NCBI GenBank assembly: GCA_018780645.1
Contig: JADMJJ010000002.1
Span: 62,001 to 126,000 of the forward strand
From: Burkholderiaceae bacterium
GTDB lineage: Bacteria > Pseudomonadota > Gammaproteobacteria > Burkholderiales > Burkholderiaceae_C
Length of the DNA: 64,000 nucleotides
Direction: 5' to 3'
Position numbers and translations under genes: made by a program
Shown here: positions 16,280 through 25,079 of the stretch, piece after piece
Layout of the letters: the number at the start of each line of letters is the position of its first letter
How positions within the stretch are numbered: the stretch's first letter is position 1
Notes under the pieces: generated by a model
What the model was told of the DNA's origin: nothing
Databases searched by the model: none
What the model saw: the letters and a program-made list of their open reading frames with translations, nothing else

Positions 16280-17587
16280 ATGCAACGAATGACACAGGTC
16301 GGCCGGGTGGCAATCCTGGCCCTGGCCGTGATGCTGCCCGCCCTCCTCGGTTTCGGCTGGAGCCAGGATGGCGTCACCTTCCGCATCGACCGCTGGTCAT
16401 CGGCCGAGCGTGAGGTGCTCGCATCCATGAGTCTGGACCGGCTGCCACCACCCCCGCCCGACCCGTCCAACGCCGTCGCTGACCGGCCGGACGCTGCCGC
16501 GCTGGGCAGGCAGCTGTTCGTCGACACACGCCTGTCCCGTGACGGCAAGGTGTCCTGCGCCAGCTGCCATGACCCGCAGCGCCAGTTCCAGGATGACAGG
16601 CCGGTGGGCCGGGGCGTGGGCACCGGCCTGCGCCGGACCATGCCCGTGCCGGCGACGGCCCACGGCCCCTGGCTCTTCTGGGACGGCCGCAAGGACAGTC
16701 TCTGGTCACAGGCGCTCGGGCCCCTGGAGGATGGTCTGGAGCACGGCAGCAACCGCACGCGCCTGGTGCAGCAATTGCAGGCCCATCACCGAGCGGACTA
16801 CGAGATGGTGTTCGGGCCATTCCCGATGCTGGCCAAGCTCCCGGCCGATGCCGGCCCCCTCGGCACGCCCGAGGAGCGAGAGGCCTGGGCACGCCTGAGC
16901 GAAGCCCAGCGCGAAGCCGTCAACCGGGTCTTTGCCAACCTTGGCAAGGCCATCGGCGCCTACGAGCGCACCCTGTCCTACGGGAGATCGCGCTTTGACC
17001 GCTATGTGGAGGCAGTCCAGGCAGGCGATCGTGCGGGGCAGCAGACGCTGACGCGCGACGAGGTGCAAGGCCTGCGCCTGTACATCGGCAAGGCACAGTG
17101 CGCGACCTGCCACAACGGCCCGCTGTTCAGCGACCAGCACTTCCACAACACCGGCGTGCCGCCGCGCGACGCCCATAGTCCCGATCGCGGACGGGCGCTG
17201 GGCCTTGCCAAGGTGCAGGCCGATGAATTCAACTGCCTGGGGCGCTACAGCGATGCACCGGCCGAGGCCTGCGCCGAGCTGCGCTTTATCGCCGCCACCG
17301 ATGCGGGCATGGAAGGCGCGTTCAAGACGCCGGGGCTGCGCAATGTGGCCCTGAGGCCGCCGTACATGCACGCCGGCCAGCTGGCGACGCTGGACGAGGT
17401 GGTCGCGCACTACCGGCGCTCTCCGGCCGCCGCGACCGGGCGGACCGAGCTGGCACGCGACGGCGCGTCCGTGGCCAATCGCCAGCCGATCCGCCTGTCG
17501 GACGAGGAGGCACGCCAGATGGTCGCCTTCCTGCGCAGCCTGGCAAGTCCGATAGTGGAGCCCGGGACGGGCCGAGACGCCCCGTAG
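16280..17587 (+). CDS. Di-haem cytochrome c peroxidase (CcpA/MauG family)
   Basis: A 435-residue periplasmic protein. A signal/anchor helix spans residues 9-26 (RVAILALAVMLPALLGFG). Two c-type haem sites are present: SCASCH at about 92-97 and QCATCH at about 273-278. Family blocks include LGRQLFVDTRLSRDGKVSC, RRTMPVPATA and FKTPGLRNVALRPPYMHAG. These enzymes reduce hydrogen peroxide or, in MauG, oxidise protein residues. Length slightly exceeds classical CcpA (about 330-350) because of inserts between the haem sites. It is co-transcribed with the FixH-like lipoprotein. The exact substrate is not determined. Confidence 0.92.
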   Translation: MQRMTQVGRVAILALAVMLPALLGFGWSQDGVTFRIDRWSSAEREVLASMSLDRLPPPPPDPSNAVADRPDAAALGRQLFVDTRLSRDGKVSCASCHDPQRQFQDDRPVGRGVGTGLRRTMPVPATAHGPWLFWDGRKDSLWSQALGPLEDGLEHGSNRTRLVQQLQAHHRADYEMVFGPFPMLAKLPADAGPLGTPEEREAWARLSEAQREAVNRVFANLGKAIGAYERTLSYGRSRFDRYVEAVQAGDRAGQQTLTRDEVQGLRLYIGKAQCATCHNGPLFSDQHFHNTGVPPRDAHSPDRGRALGLAKVQADEFNCLGRYSDAPAEACAELRFIAATDAGMEGAFKTPGLRNVALRPPYMHAGQLATLDEVVAHYRRSPAAATGRTELARDGASVANRQPIRLSDEEARQMVAFLRSLASPIVEPGTGRDAP

Positions 17588-17611
17588 GAGATCGGCCGCT
17601 GCGGCGGGATA

Positions 17612-18073
17612 TCAATGCCGCGGCGCCAGCCGCAGGCTCAGCAGCACGGCTTGGGCCTCGGCCAGCCGGGTGGGGTCGGGCGTCTGGGCCAGCAGCGTCA
17701 ACCGGATCGGGCCCATCACCGAGTCTCCGACCTGGGGCAGGTGCAGACCGATGAAGTAGCGGGCGGGCGCCGGATGTTCGACCCGCCAGCTGACCATGCG
17801 CGCCGGCCGGCCATCGACGACCACGGCGCGCTCCTCGCGGCCGCTGATGCCATCGCGCGGCTTCAGCGGATCGGCATGGATGCCCAGGTCATAGTCGATC
17901 CGCAAGCCATCGCCGATCAGGTGACCGGCATGGGAGTCAATGCCGCCGGCCTGCTGCACCACAGCGGACGGCAGCTGCAGCGAGAAGCCGCCCAGCTCGC
18001 GGCGCACCGGCGGCTGGGCCATGACCAGGGTGGCCATCAGCAAGGCCGGCAGCAGAAGGTGAAATCGTGCCAT
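17612..18073 (-). CDS. Exported protein of unknown function
   Basis: A 153-residue protein with a signal peptide (RFHLLLPALLMATLVMAQ). The mature part begins RRELGGFSLQLPS and contains a stretch that looks like a small beta-rich domain (VVVDGRPARMVSWRVEHP). I do not recognise a family. The start ATG at 18073 overlaps the stop of the upstream PEP-CTERM metalloprotease-like gene (TGATG), so the two are translationally coupled and may act together at the cell surface. It converges on the di-haem peroxidase gene with a 24-base gap. Confidence 0.65.
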   Translation of the reverse strand: MARFHLLLPALLMATLVMAQPPVRRELGGFSLQLPSAVVQQAGGIDSHAGHLIGDGLRIDYDLGIHADPLKPRDGISGREERAVVVDGRPARMVSWRVEHPAPARYFIGLHLPQVGDSVMGPIRLTLLAQTPDPTRLAEAQAVLLSLRLAPRH

Positions 18074-18786
18074 CAGGTGCGCAGGCCCCTGCGTCGCGAG
18101 CGGGCCACGCCGGCCACTACCGCGCCGCCCAGCAGCAACAGGGCCCATTCGGCCGGCTCGGGAATGGGCGCGGCGCCCAGCACCGCAATCGGCTGGATGG
18201 TGATGAACTTGCCCGCCCCGTCGATCTGCACCAGGGCGCTGGCGAGGATGGCGGTGATCTGGCCGGCCGTCAGCTTGGAGCTGGTCGAGATCGTCGGGTT
18301 CATCAGATTGCTGCCGTCATCGGGCAGCAGATGCTCCAGACTCAGGTTATGCGCCAGTTCATGGCCGGCCAGATTGCCGCCATAGGTGGCGTTGGCCGCC
18401 CAGCTGGAGTCCAGTGCCAGCACATTGCCCGGGGTCTTGGCGCAGCCTATGGTGGTCAGCGAAGGATCGCCGCACCACAGGATCTTGTCCACGAAATACA
18501 TATTGACCATCGGCGAGGCCAGGTTGCCGGCCAGACCGTTGAGCTTGGTCCAGTCGGCGGCGTCGTCAATCGTCGTCAACGCGGCATCGACGATGCTGGT
18601 CTCGCGGTTGAAGCGGATGTCGATCTTGTCGGCGGCGGCAAAGCCGGCCTGCGAGAAGATCGTCTCCAGCTTGGCTTCGTTGGTGGTCACATAACCATCC
18701 GCAGCCATGGCGCTGGCCTGCAAAGTGAGCAGTGCGGCCGCGGCGGCGGCCAAACGCAGACCCAGTGTGAAAGTGAATGCCTTCAT
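18073..18786 (-). CDS. PEP-CTERM protein with metzincin-like zinc site
   Basis: A 237-residue exported protein. The signal peptide ends near SAMAAD. The core carries HELAHNLSLEH (His142, Glu143, His146, His152), fitting the HExxHxxxxxH zinc site of metzincin proteases although the usual Gly is Ser. About ten residues later comes NLMNPT (Met162), which resembles the metzincin Met-turn. The C-terminus is a PEP-CTERM tail: PIPEPAEW, a hydrophobic helix, then RSRRR; exosortase would process it. GGAGG lies just before the ATG at 18786. It is a likely surface-processed protease; activity is inferred. No exosortase gene is in the window. Confidence 0.8.
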   Translation of the reverse strand: MKAFTFTLGLRLAAAAAALLTLQASAMAADGYVTTNEAKLETIFSQAGFAAADKIDIRFNRETSIVDAALTTIDDAADWTKLNGLAGNLASPMVNMYFVDKILWCGDPSLTTIGCAKTPGNVLALDSSWAANATYGGNLAGHELAHNLSLEHLLPDDGSNLMNPTISTSSKLTAGQITAILASALVQIDGAGKFITIQPIAVLGAAPIPEPAEWALLLLGGAVVAGVARSRRRGLRT

Positions 18787-18868
18787 GCGGCCCTCCGGCA
18801 ACTCGAAAGTGAACGATGCCAACCCCGAGAGTTCACACTAGGTCGCGTATTGAGCGAGGTCAAGGCCC

Positions 18869-20185
18869 TCAAGCTGGGGGGTCGAAGCGCAGCGCCGCCT
18901 CGAAGCCCAAGCCCTGCTGCAGCGGCGAACGCAGGCTCAACCGGGCGCCGGACTGCTGGGCAATCTTGCGCACCAGGGGCAGGCCCAGCCCGGAGCGCCC
19001 CCGGGCCGGTGCCAGCCCCGCGTTCAGCTGCTGCAGCGCCTGCGCGTCCATGCCCGGCCCGTCGTCGCAGACCCGCAGCCCTGTCGGCTCGACGAACACA
19101 TCGACATGGGCACCTGGCCCGCCATGGTGCAGCGCGTTGTCGACCAGATTGCGCAGGGCGATGCCCAGCGCATCGAGATCTGCCTGCACCACGCAGTCCT
19201 GCTCGCCGGCATGCAGGCGCAGGCGGGCGGCCTGCCCATCCGTCGCAAACTCGTCCAGCACCATCCGCGCCAGCAGCCGCAGATCGACGGCCTCGCGGCG
19301 CAGCGCCAGACCGGCGTCGACCCGCGCCATCTGCAGCAGGCGGCTGGCCAGCGCGGTGACGCGGTCGATCTGGCGCAGCAGCACCTGGGCACGCTGACGG
19401 GCCTGCCGGGCGTCGGTCTCGCCCAGCAGGCGCTGGGCATGGGCGCGCGCCGCGGCCAGCGGCGTGCGCAGCTCATGCGCCATCTGCGCGGCGAAGGCGC
19501 GCTCGGCTTCGACCTGGTCCTGCAGGCGCCGGCGCATCTCGTTGACGGCACCGAGCAGCGGCAGCAACTCCTCGGGCATGCCCTGCAGCGGCAGCTCCTC
19601 ACGCCGCTCCAGCGCCTGCCGGGCCGGACGCAGGGCCCCGAACACACCGCGCAACACCCGGTGCAGGGCCACCGCGCCCAGCGGCAACACCAACAGCAGG
19701 GGCAGCAGCAGCCACAGACAGGTCTCCCAGATGACCTCACGGCGGTGAGCCAGCGGCTCGGCCACCAGCACACGGCGCGGACCAGCCTGCAGCGCCGCCA
19801 CCCGCCAGCGGCCCTGCTCGCTCAAGCCCGCGGCCGGCAGCGGCGCCAAGGGCTGCAGCGGCGCCTGGTGCGAGCGCAGGCGCATGCGGCCCTGGCCGTC
19901 GAACACCTGGTAGACCAGATACTCCCGATGGGGGCCGAAGCCTGCCGGCACCCGCCCCTCGGGGCCGGGGTCGAATGCGGCATCGGGCAGGCCGAGCAGG
20001 ACCTGGGCCGTTTCGATCAGGGCGCTGTCCAGCACCTCGTCGGTTTCCTCCTGCACGCTGAACAGCGCCAGGCCGGTGCCCAGGGCCCAGGCCGCGAGCA
20101 GCAGGGCCGCCAGACGGCCGCGCAGGCGCCGCTCCAGGCGCCAGGTGCCGGGACCCTCAGCGCTCAAAGCGATACCCCAGGCCAC
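18869..20185 (-). CDS. Two-component sensor histidine kinase (QseC/TctE-like)
   Basis: A kinase of up to 438 residues. Membrane helices are near 24-43 and 152-175, enclosing a periplasmic sensor of about 110 residues. The HisKA H-box is QMAHELRTPLAAARAHA with His237. The ATPase domain shows NLVDNALHHGG, CDDGPGM and GRSGLGLPLVRKIA. The frame opens with GTG at 20185, overlapping the response regulator; a TTG at 20167 would reduce the overlap to 11 bases, and I cannot decide between them. It is translationally coupled to the OmpR-type regulator and flanked by PEP-CTERM genes on both sides. Confidence 0.92.
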   Translation of the reverse strand: MAWGIALSAEGPGTWRLERRLRGRLAALLLAAWALGTGLALFSVQEETDEVLDSALIETAQVLLGLPDAAFDPGPEGRVPAGFGPHREYLVYQVFDGQGRMRLRSHQAPLQPLAPLPAAGLSEQGRWRVAALQAGPRRVLVAEPLAHRREVIWETCLWLLLPLLLVLPLGAVALHRVLRGVFGALRPARQALERREELPLQGMPEELLPLLGAVNEMRRRLQDQVEAERAFAAQMAHELRTPLAAARAHAQRLLGETDARQARQRAQVLLRQIDRVTALASRLLQMARVDAGLALRREAVDLRLLARMVLDEFATDGQAARLRLHAGEQDCVVQADLDALGIALRNLVDNALHHGGPGAHVDVFVEPTGLRVCDDGPGMDAQALQQLNAGLAPARGRSGLGLPLVRKIAQQSGARLSLRSPLQQGLGFEAALRFDPPA

Positions 20186-20804
20186 GGTGGGTGCTGATGC
20201 GCCGCGCCCCCAGCTTCTTGCGCAGGCGGCTGATCATCACCTCCAGCGAGCTGCCGCCGGACTGGGCCAGCTGGTGCGGCGCCAGCGCCTCCTCCAGCTG
20301 CCCGCGCGGGCAGATGCGTCCGGGCGGCGCGGCCAGCACGGCCAGCAGGGCCCACTCCATCGCGGTCAGCTCCACCGGCAGGCCCTCGCGTCGGGCCACA
20401 TGCTGGCCCAGGTCCAGGGTCAGATCGCCCAGTTGCAGCAGCGGCAAGGGGCGGCCACGGCGCCACAGGGCCTCGACGCGGGCCAGCATCTCATCCAGAT
20501 CAAAGGGCTTGACCAGATAGTCGTCGGCGCCGGCACGCAGGCCGCGCACGCGGTCGGATATCTGGTCCCGCGCGGTCAGCACCAGCACCGGCAGGCTTAG
20601 GCCGGCGCTGCGCCAGGCGCGCAGCAGGTCCAGGCCGTCGCCATCGGGCAGGTTCAGGTCGAGCAGGGCCAGATCGGGCGGACCGGCGGCGCCGGGCGCC
20701 TGGGCCAGCAGCTTGCACCAGTGCACGCCATGGCCGGCCGCCTCCAGGTGCTCGGCCACCGCCTGGCCCAGATCGATATCGTCCTCAAGCAGCAGGATCT
20801 GCAT
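20157..20804 (-). CDS. OmpR/PhoB-family response regulator
   Basis: A 215-residue regulator. The receiver domain (1-115) has acidic residues EDD near the start, the phospho-acceptor Asp49 in ALLDLNLPDGDG, and the conserved Lys in YLVKPFD. A winged-helix DNA-binding domain follows (VELTAMEWALLAVLA, then VMISRLRKKLGARRI). It is the first gene of the two-component pair, 42 bases downstream of the PEP-CTERM gene at 20848-21921 on the same strand, so all three could be co-transcribed. Confidence 0.95.
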   Translation of the reverse strand: MQILLLEDDIDLGQAVAEHLEAAGHGVHWCKLLAQAPGAAGPPDLALLDLNLPDGDGLDLLRAWRSAGLSLPVLVLTARDQISDRVRGLRAGADDYLVKPFDLDEMLARVEALWRRGRPLPLLQLGDLTLDLGQHVARREGLPVELTAMEWALLAVLAAPPGRICPRGQLEEALAPHQLAQSGGSSLEVMISRLRKKLGARRISTHRGLGYRFER

Positions 20805-20847
20805 GCCGCGATCATCGCACCGCAGCGGCAGGGCTGGCTCTAGGGCG

Positions 20848-21921
20848 TCAATGGCGCTCGGCCCGTCCGCGCCGCCGCAGCAGTCCCAGGCTGCCCAGGC
20901 CCAGCGCCAGCAGCAGGCCCGTGGCCGGCTCGGGCACGGCAGGAATATTGCCGTTCAGGTTGATGGCAGCGTTCTGCGCGCCCATATAGTCGCCGATCTC
21001 GCTGGGGTCCGGATGGGAGTCGCCGAACATCGGCAGGGCCTCGTTGTCTTCGGCCTTGAGCGCACCGGTGTAGTGGAAGAACTCGTAGCGCCGCACCACC
21101 GCCTCGGCATGCTCGCCGATGGGTGCCAGGCCGCCGTTCTCCAGCACGCCCGAGTCGGGGTTGCCGGGGTCGGTCTGCAGCAGCTGCCACTCGATCTCGG
21201 TGTGGCTCTTGGCGATCTCGATCTTCTCGCCATTGCCGACCAGCTCTTCGAGGCCCACCGGGCCTTCGGTCTCGGTGGTGTAGACCTTGACCCAGATCGG
21301 CAGGCCGAACTGCGGCTCGCCGGGTTCGACCTTGGGCGCCTGTATGCGCGCCACCACGATCGGCGGCTGGGCAGGCAGCGGCGAGGGCGTGACCACCCAC
21401 AGCGGCGCCGGCAGCGCGGCGGCCACCGGCGTCAGCAGGCCCGCGCCGGGCGCGGCCTCGACCAGCCAGCTGTAGCCGACCTTGCTGGCATTGCCCACGG
21501 TGCCGACACCGAAATGGTCGCAGGGCGTGTCGGGCCCGTAACCGATGCCGCCGCCGGTCCAGCAGCTCTCGCCGGGCGTGTTGAACACGCCGCTGGGCGT
21601 GCCCACATTCCACACGCCGCCGGCGAACGTGGCCCTGTAGGTGACGTGCACGCCGAACACACCGCCCAGGCTGTATTCACTGACCTCGGGCGAGCCATAG
21701 CGCTCCACCGTGGTCGGGAAGCCGCGGCCGGCGCCGCCGAAGGTGTCGGTGATGTCGGACAGATGCAGGCCCTCAAGCTCGATCTCGAAGCCGTGGGCCG
21801 TGTGGCCGGTGTCATTGACGACGTCGAAGTTGCCCAAGGTGCCGAACACCGAGGCCTGGGCCATCAGCGGCAGCAGCAGGGACATCGCCGTCAGCGATGC
21901 GAGTGGGTTGAGTCTGGGCAT
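20848..21921 (-). CDS. PEP-CTERM sorting-domain protein
   Basis: A 357-residue exported protein with a signal peptide ending near MAQAS and a C-terminal PEP-CTERM cassette (AVPEPATGLLLALGLGSLGL, then RRRGRAERH). The large middle part is beta-rich, with one Pro-rich linker (LPAPLWVVTPSPLPAQPP) and a possible disulfide pair (SCW and PCDHF). No enzyme motif was recognised. GGAGG lies about 5 bases before the ATG at 21921. The PEP-CTERM tail is a sorting signal for exosortase and commonly marks biofilm or exopolysaccharide-associated proteins. It is upstream of the two-component genes on the same strand. Confidence 0.85.
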   Translation of the reverse strand: MPRLNPLASLTAMSLLLPLMAQASVFGTLGNFDVVNDTGHTAHGFEIELEGLHLSDITDTFGGAGRGFPTTVERYGSPEVSEYSLGGVFGVHVTYRATFAGGVWNVGTPSGVFNTPGESCWTGGGIGYGPDTPCDHFGVGTVGNASKVGYSWLVEAAPGAGLLTPVAAALPAPLWVVTPSPLPAQPPIVVARIQAPKVEPGEPQFGLPIWVKVYTTETEGPVGLEELVGNGEKIEIAKSHTEIEWQLLQTDPGNPDSGVLENGGLAPIGEHAEAVVRRYEFFHYTGALKAEDNEALPMFGDSHPDPSEIGDYMGAQNAAINLNGNIPAVPEPATGLLLALGLGSLGLLRRRGRAERH

Positions 21922-22021
21922 AGGGCCTCCGGGTGCGGTACAGGGTGGGCGCCCAGCATGCGCAGCAGAGGTGAACCGAAGCTGAACGGGCGGGCGGCCC
22001 GTGGCCCGGGTTTGATCAGGG

Positions 22022-24070
22022 TCAAAGCCCGGCGCGCTGCGCCGCAAACGCCACGAACCAGTCCACGCATTCGGCGTTGGCCATCGCGTCGCGCTTGAGC
22101 ACCGCGTCGGCGCTGGCGCCCTGCAGCAGCTTCTTCACCGGCAGCTCCATCTTCTTGCCCGACAGGGTGCGCGGAATCGCCGCCACCTGGAAGATCTCGT
22201 TGGGCACATGGCGGGCCGACAGCGCCTGCTTGATGGCCTCGCGCAGGCGGCGGGTCAGTGCCTCGTCGAGCACCAGGCCCTCGCGCAGCACGACGAACAG
22301 CGGCATATAGCTGTCGCGGCCGAGATACTCCAGATCGACGACCAGGCTGTCCAGCACCTCGGGCAGGGCCTCAACGGCGCGGTACAGCTCGGCCGTGCCC
22401 ATGCGAATGCCATGGCGGTTGATGGTCGCATCCGACCGGCCGTAGATGATGGCCCCGCCCTCGGGCGTTATCTTCAGCCAGTCGCCATGGCGCCAGATGC
22501 CCTCGCCCCGCTCGCCGCGGTACATATCGAAGTAGCTCTCCAGGTAGCGTGTGTTGCAGGGATCATTCCAGAACATCAGTGGCATCGACGGCATCGGCCG
22601 GGTGCACACCAGCTCGCCGACCTCGTCGATCAAGACCTGTCCCCTGCCCTGCGCATCAGGCTCACCGAAGGCCTGCACGGAAGCACCCAGGCAGCGGCAT
22701 TGCATCTGGCCGCGGTGCACAGGCAGCGTCGGCACTCCGGCGAGGAAGGCCCCGGCAAAGTCGGTGCCGCCCGCGATGCAGGCAATCCAGATCGGCCGCC
22801 CCTCGACCTGGGGCAGGCTGCTCCAGATCCAGTCATAGCACTCGTCGGCCAACGGCGAGCCGGTCGAGCCGACGGCGCGCAGCCGCGACAGATCGGCGCC
22901 CTGCTGCGGCCGCACGCCGGCCTTCAGGCAACTGGCATAGAAGGCCGCGCCGGCACCGAAGAAGGTGACCCCGGCCCGCGCGGCGAAGCGCCACAGCGTG
23001 CTCCAGTCCGGATGCTCGCGCGTGCCGCCCGGGTTGCCGTCGAACAGGCAGATCGTCGTGCCGCCCAGAAGGCCGGCGATCTGGCAGTTCCACATGATCC
23101 AGCCGGTCGAGCTGTACCAGTGGAAGCGGTCACCGTCCTGCGCGCTCGCGCCGAGATTATTGTGCAGCGTGCCCATCTTCAGCGCCTCCAGCACCACACC
23201 GCCATGGCCGTGGACGATGGGCTTGGGCAGGCCGGTGGTGCCGCTGGAGTAGACGATCCACAGCGGGTGATCGAAGGGCATGGGCTCCGGCGCCAGCAGC
23301 GGCAGGCCCGGTGCGACCAGGTCGGCAAAGGCGTGCGCCGCCCGCGCCGGCCCGGCCAGCAACTGTGCCTCGGCCTGGGCGTCCAGACAGGGCAGCAGCA
23401 CGACATCGCGCACGCTGGGCAGGGCCGCCAGCAGTTGCCGCAGCAGCGGCATGCGGTCGAAGCCCTGGCCGCCATAGGCATAGCCATCGACGGTGATCAG
23501 GGCCTTGGGCTCGATCTGGGCGAAGCGGTCCAGCACCGCCACCGGCCCCATGTCCGGAGAACAGACCGACCAGATCGCACCCAGGCTGGCCACGGCCAGG
23601 AAGGCGACCACGGTCTGCGGGATATTGGGCAGATAGGCGACGACGCGGTCGCCACGCTGCACGCCCAGGCGTTGCAGCGAGGCGGCCAGGGCACCGACCT
23701 GGCGGCGCAGCTCGGGCCAGCTCAGCTCGCCCAGCGCACCGGACGCGCCCTGCGCCAGCATCGCCTCGTTGGCCCAGACGATGGCCGGGTGGCCGGCCGC
23801 CTGGGCCGCGTCCGCATGGCGCAGCACCTGGGCCGCGTAGTTCAGGCTCGCCCCCTCGAACCATCGAGCGCCGGGCATCTTCTCCTCGCACAGGGCCAGC
23901 TCGAAGGGCGTGGCCGACCGCAGCTCGAAATAGTCCCAGATGCTGAGCCAGAAGGCGTCCAGCTCGGTGACGGACCACTGCCACAGCGCGTCATAGCCAT
24001 CGAAGTGCAGGCCGCGGGTGCGGGCCAGCCAGTCCTGGTAGCGGGTGATATGGGGGATGGGCAGCGTCAT
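22022..24070 (-). CDS. Acetoacetyl-CoA synthetase
   Basis: A 682-residue ANL-superfamily enzyme that activates acetoacetate to acetoacetyl-CoA with ATP, linking ketone bodies or polyhydroxybutyrate turnover to central metabolism. The A3 motif is YSSGTTGLPKPIVHGHGG; other blocks are YLPNIPQTVVAFLA, SPDMGP, GRSDATINRHGIRMGTAELY and the catalytic-lysine region LSGKKMELPVKK. The N-terminal motif WSVTELDAFWLSIWDYFELR is specific to this subfamily as opposed to acetyl-CoA synthetase. The frame stays open far upstream, but homologous sequence begins at the ATG at 24070. It stands alone, divergent from a PEP-CTERM gene. Confidence 0.92.
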   Translation of the reverse strand: MTLPIPHITRYQDWLARTRGLHFDGYDALWQWSVTELDAFWLSIWDYFELRSATPFELALCEEKMPGARWFEGASLNYAAQVLRHADAAQAAGHPAIVWANEAMLAQGASGALGELSWPELRRQVGALAASLQRLGVQRGDRVVAYLPNIPQTVVAFLAVASLGAIWSVCSPDMGPVAVLDRFAQIEPKALITVDGYAYGGQGFDRMPLLRQLLAALPSVRDVVLLPCLDAQAEAQLLAGPARAAHAFADLVAPGLPLLAPEPMPFDHPLWIVYSSGTTGLPKPIVHGHGGVVLEALKMGTLHNNLGASAQDGDRFHWYSSTGWIMWNCQIAGLLGGTTICLFDGNPGGTREHPDWSTLWRFAARAGVTFFGAGAAFYASCLKAGVRPQQGADLSRLRAVGSTGSPLADECYDWIWSSLPQVEGRPIWIACIAGGTDFAGAFLAGVPTLPVHRGQMQCRCLGASVQAFGEPDAQGRGQVLIDEVGELVCTRPMPSMPLMFWNDPCNTRYLESYFDMYRGERGEGIWRHGDWLKITPEGGAIIYGRSDATINRHGIRMGTAELYRAVEALPEVLDSLVVDLEYLGRDSYMPLFVVLREGLVLDEALTRRLREAIKQALSARHVPNEIFQVAAIPRTLSGKKMELPVKKLLQGASADAVLKRDAMANAECVDWFVAFAAQRAGL

Positions 24071-24242
24071 GCACTCAGCTTCGCGCCCGCCGCCGCGCCG
24101 GTCAAGCGGGAAAGATGCTGCTTGTGCTCTCACCGTACAGCCCCGACACCCTGCCAACCTAGGGGGCCGGCGAACTGGCATTTTTGCGACCACGGTCGTA
24201 CGCTCCGCCGCTGGACTTGCCACTTGTTTGCCGGGAGACGAC

Positions 24243-25079
24243 ATGAAGCGACTGATTGGACTTACCGCGCTGGCCGGATCGCTGCTGGGGACCACGGCCT
24301 CGGCCGTGCCGGTGATCACCACCTTCGAAGCCGCAGGCGCCAACGCCGCGGCCATCACGGCCACGCGTGACGCCTTCCGTGTCGCCGTCGGCGGCGGCGC
24401 CGTCGCCGGGGCCAACGGCTCGTTCGGCGGTCTGCGGCGCGAGATCAACTGGGACGGCGTGCCCGCAGGCAGCAGCGACCCGAATCCCTTGGCGGCCAAC
24501 TTCTTCAACGTCAACTCGCCGCGCGGTGCAGTCTTCAGCACACCGGGTACCGGCTTCCTCGTCAGCGCCAATGCGGGCGGGGCCACGCCGGCGCTGTTCG
24601 GCTTCGCGGGCGACTTTCAGGCCTTCAGCGCGCAGAAGCTGTTCACCGCCATCAACAGCAACATCACCGACGTGAACTTCTTCGTGGCCGGTACCGCACA
24701 GGCGGCCACCACCACGGCCTTCGGCCTGGTCTTCGTCGATGTCGAGGTCGGCGGCCTGAGCAAGCTGGAGTTCTTCGACACCAACAATGCACTGATCTAC
24801 TCGCGTGACGTGATGGTGGCCGGCAACCAGGGCCTGAGCTTTCTCGGCGCCACGGTCAGTGGCGGCACCATCAGCCGGGTGCGCATCACCTCGGGCCTGA
24901 ACACGATTGTCGCCAACGGCCTGCTCGGCAACCCGAATGACGATGTGGTGGTGATGGACGACTTCCTCTACGCCGAGCCGCTTGCGGCCGTGCCGGAGCC
25001 GGCGACCGCCCTGCTGGCCGCTGCCGGCCTGGCCCTGGTCGGCGGGCTGGCCCGGCGGCGTCAGACCAAGTCCACGTAG
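24243..25079 (+). CDS. PEP-CTERM sorting-domain protein
   Basis: A 278-residue exported protein. The signal peptide (LTALAGSLLGTTASA) precedes VPVITTFEAAGAN. The C-terminus AVPEPATALLAAAGLALVGG plus ARRRQ is a standard PEP-CTERM signal. The middle is a beta-rich domain of about 220 residues (FGLVFVDVEVGGLSKLEFFD) without catalytic motifs, resembling proteins with a fibre or coat-like fold. GGGAGA lies 6 bases before the ATG. Its last 19 bases overlap the convergent binding-protein gene. Confidence 0.85.
   Translation: MKRLIGLTALAGSLLGTTASAVPVITTFEAAGANAAAITATRDAFRVAVGGGAVAGANGSFGGLRREINWDGVPAGSSDPNPLAANFFNVNSPRGAVFSTPGTGFLVSANAGGATPALFGFAGDFQAFSAQKLFTAINSNITDVNFFVAGTAQAATTTAFGLVFVDVEVGGLSKLEFFDTNNALIYSRDVMVAGNQGLSFLGATVSGGTISRVRITSGLNTIVANGLLGNPNDDVVVMDDFLYAEPLAAVPEPATALLAAAGLALVGGLARRRQTKST

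Noticed and set aside
17588-17640. GC-rich partial dyad between the peroxidase and the exported-protein gene as a terminator
   Set aside because: The stem is imperfect and there is no T-run on either strand.
22022-24586. N-terminal extension of acetoacetyl-CoA synthetase to 854 codons
   Set aside because: Homology to the family starts at the ATG at 24070; the extension is antisense to the divergent PEP-CTERM gene and its promoter.
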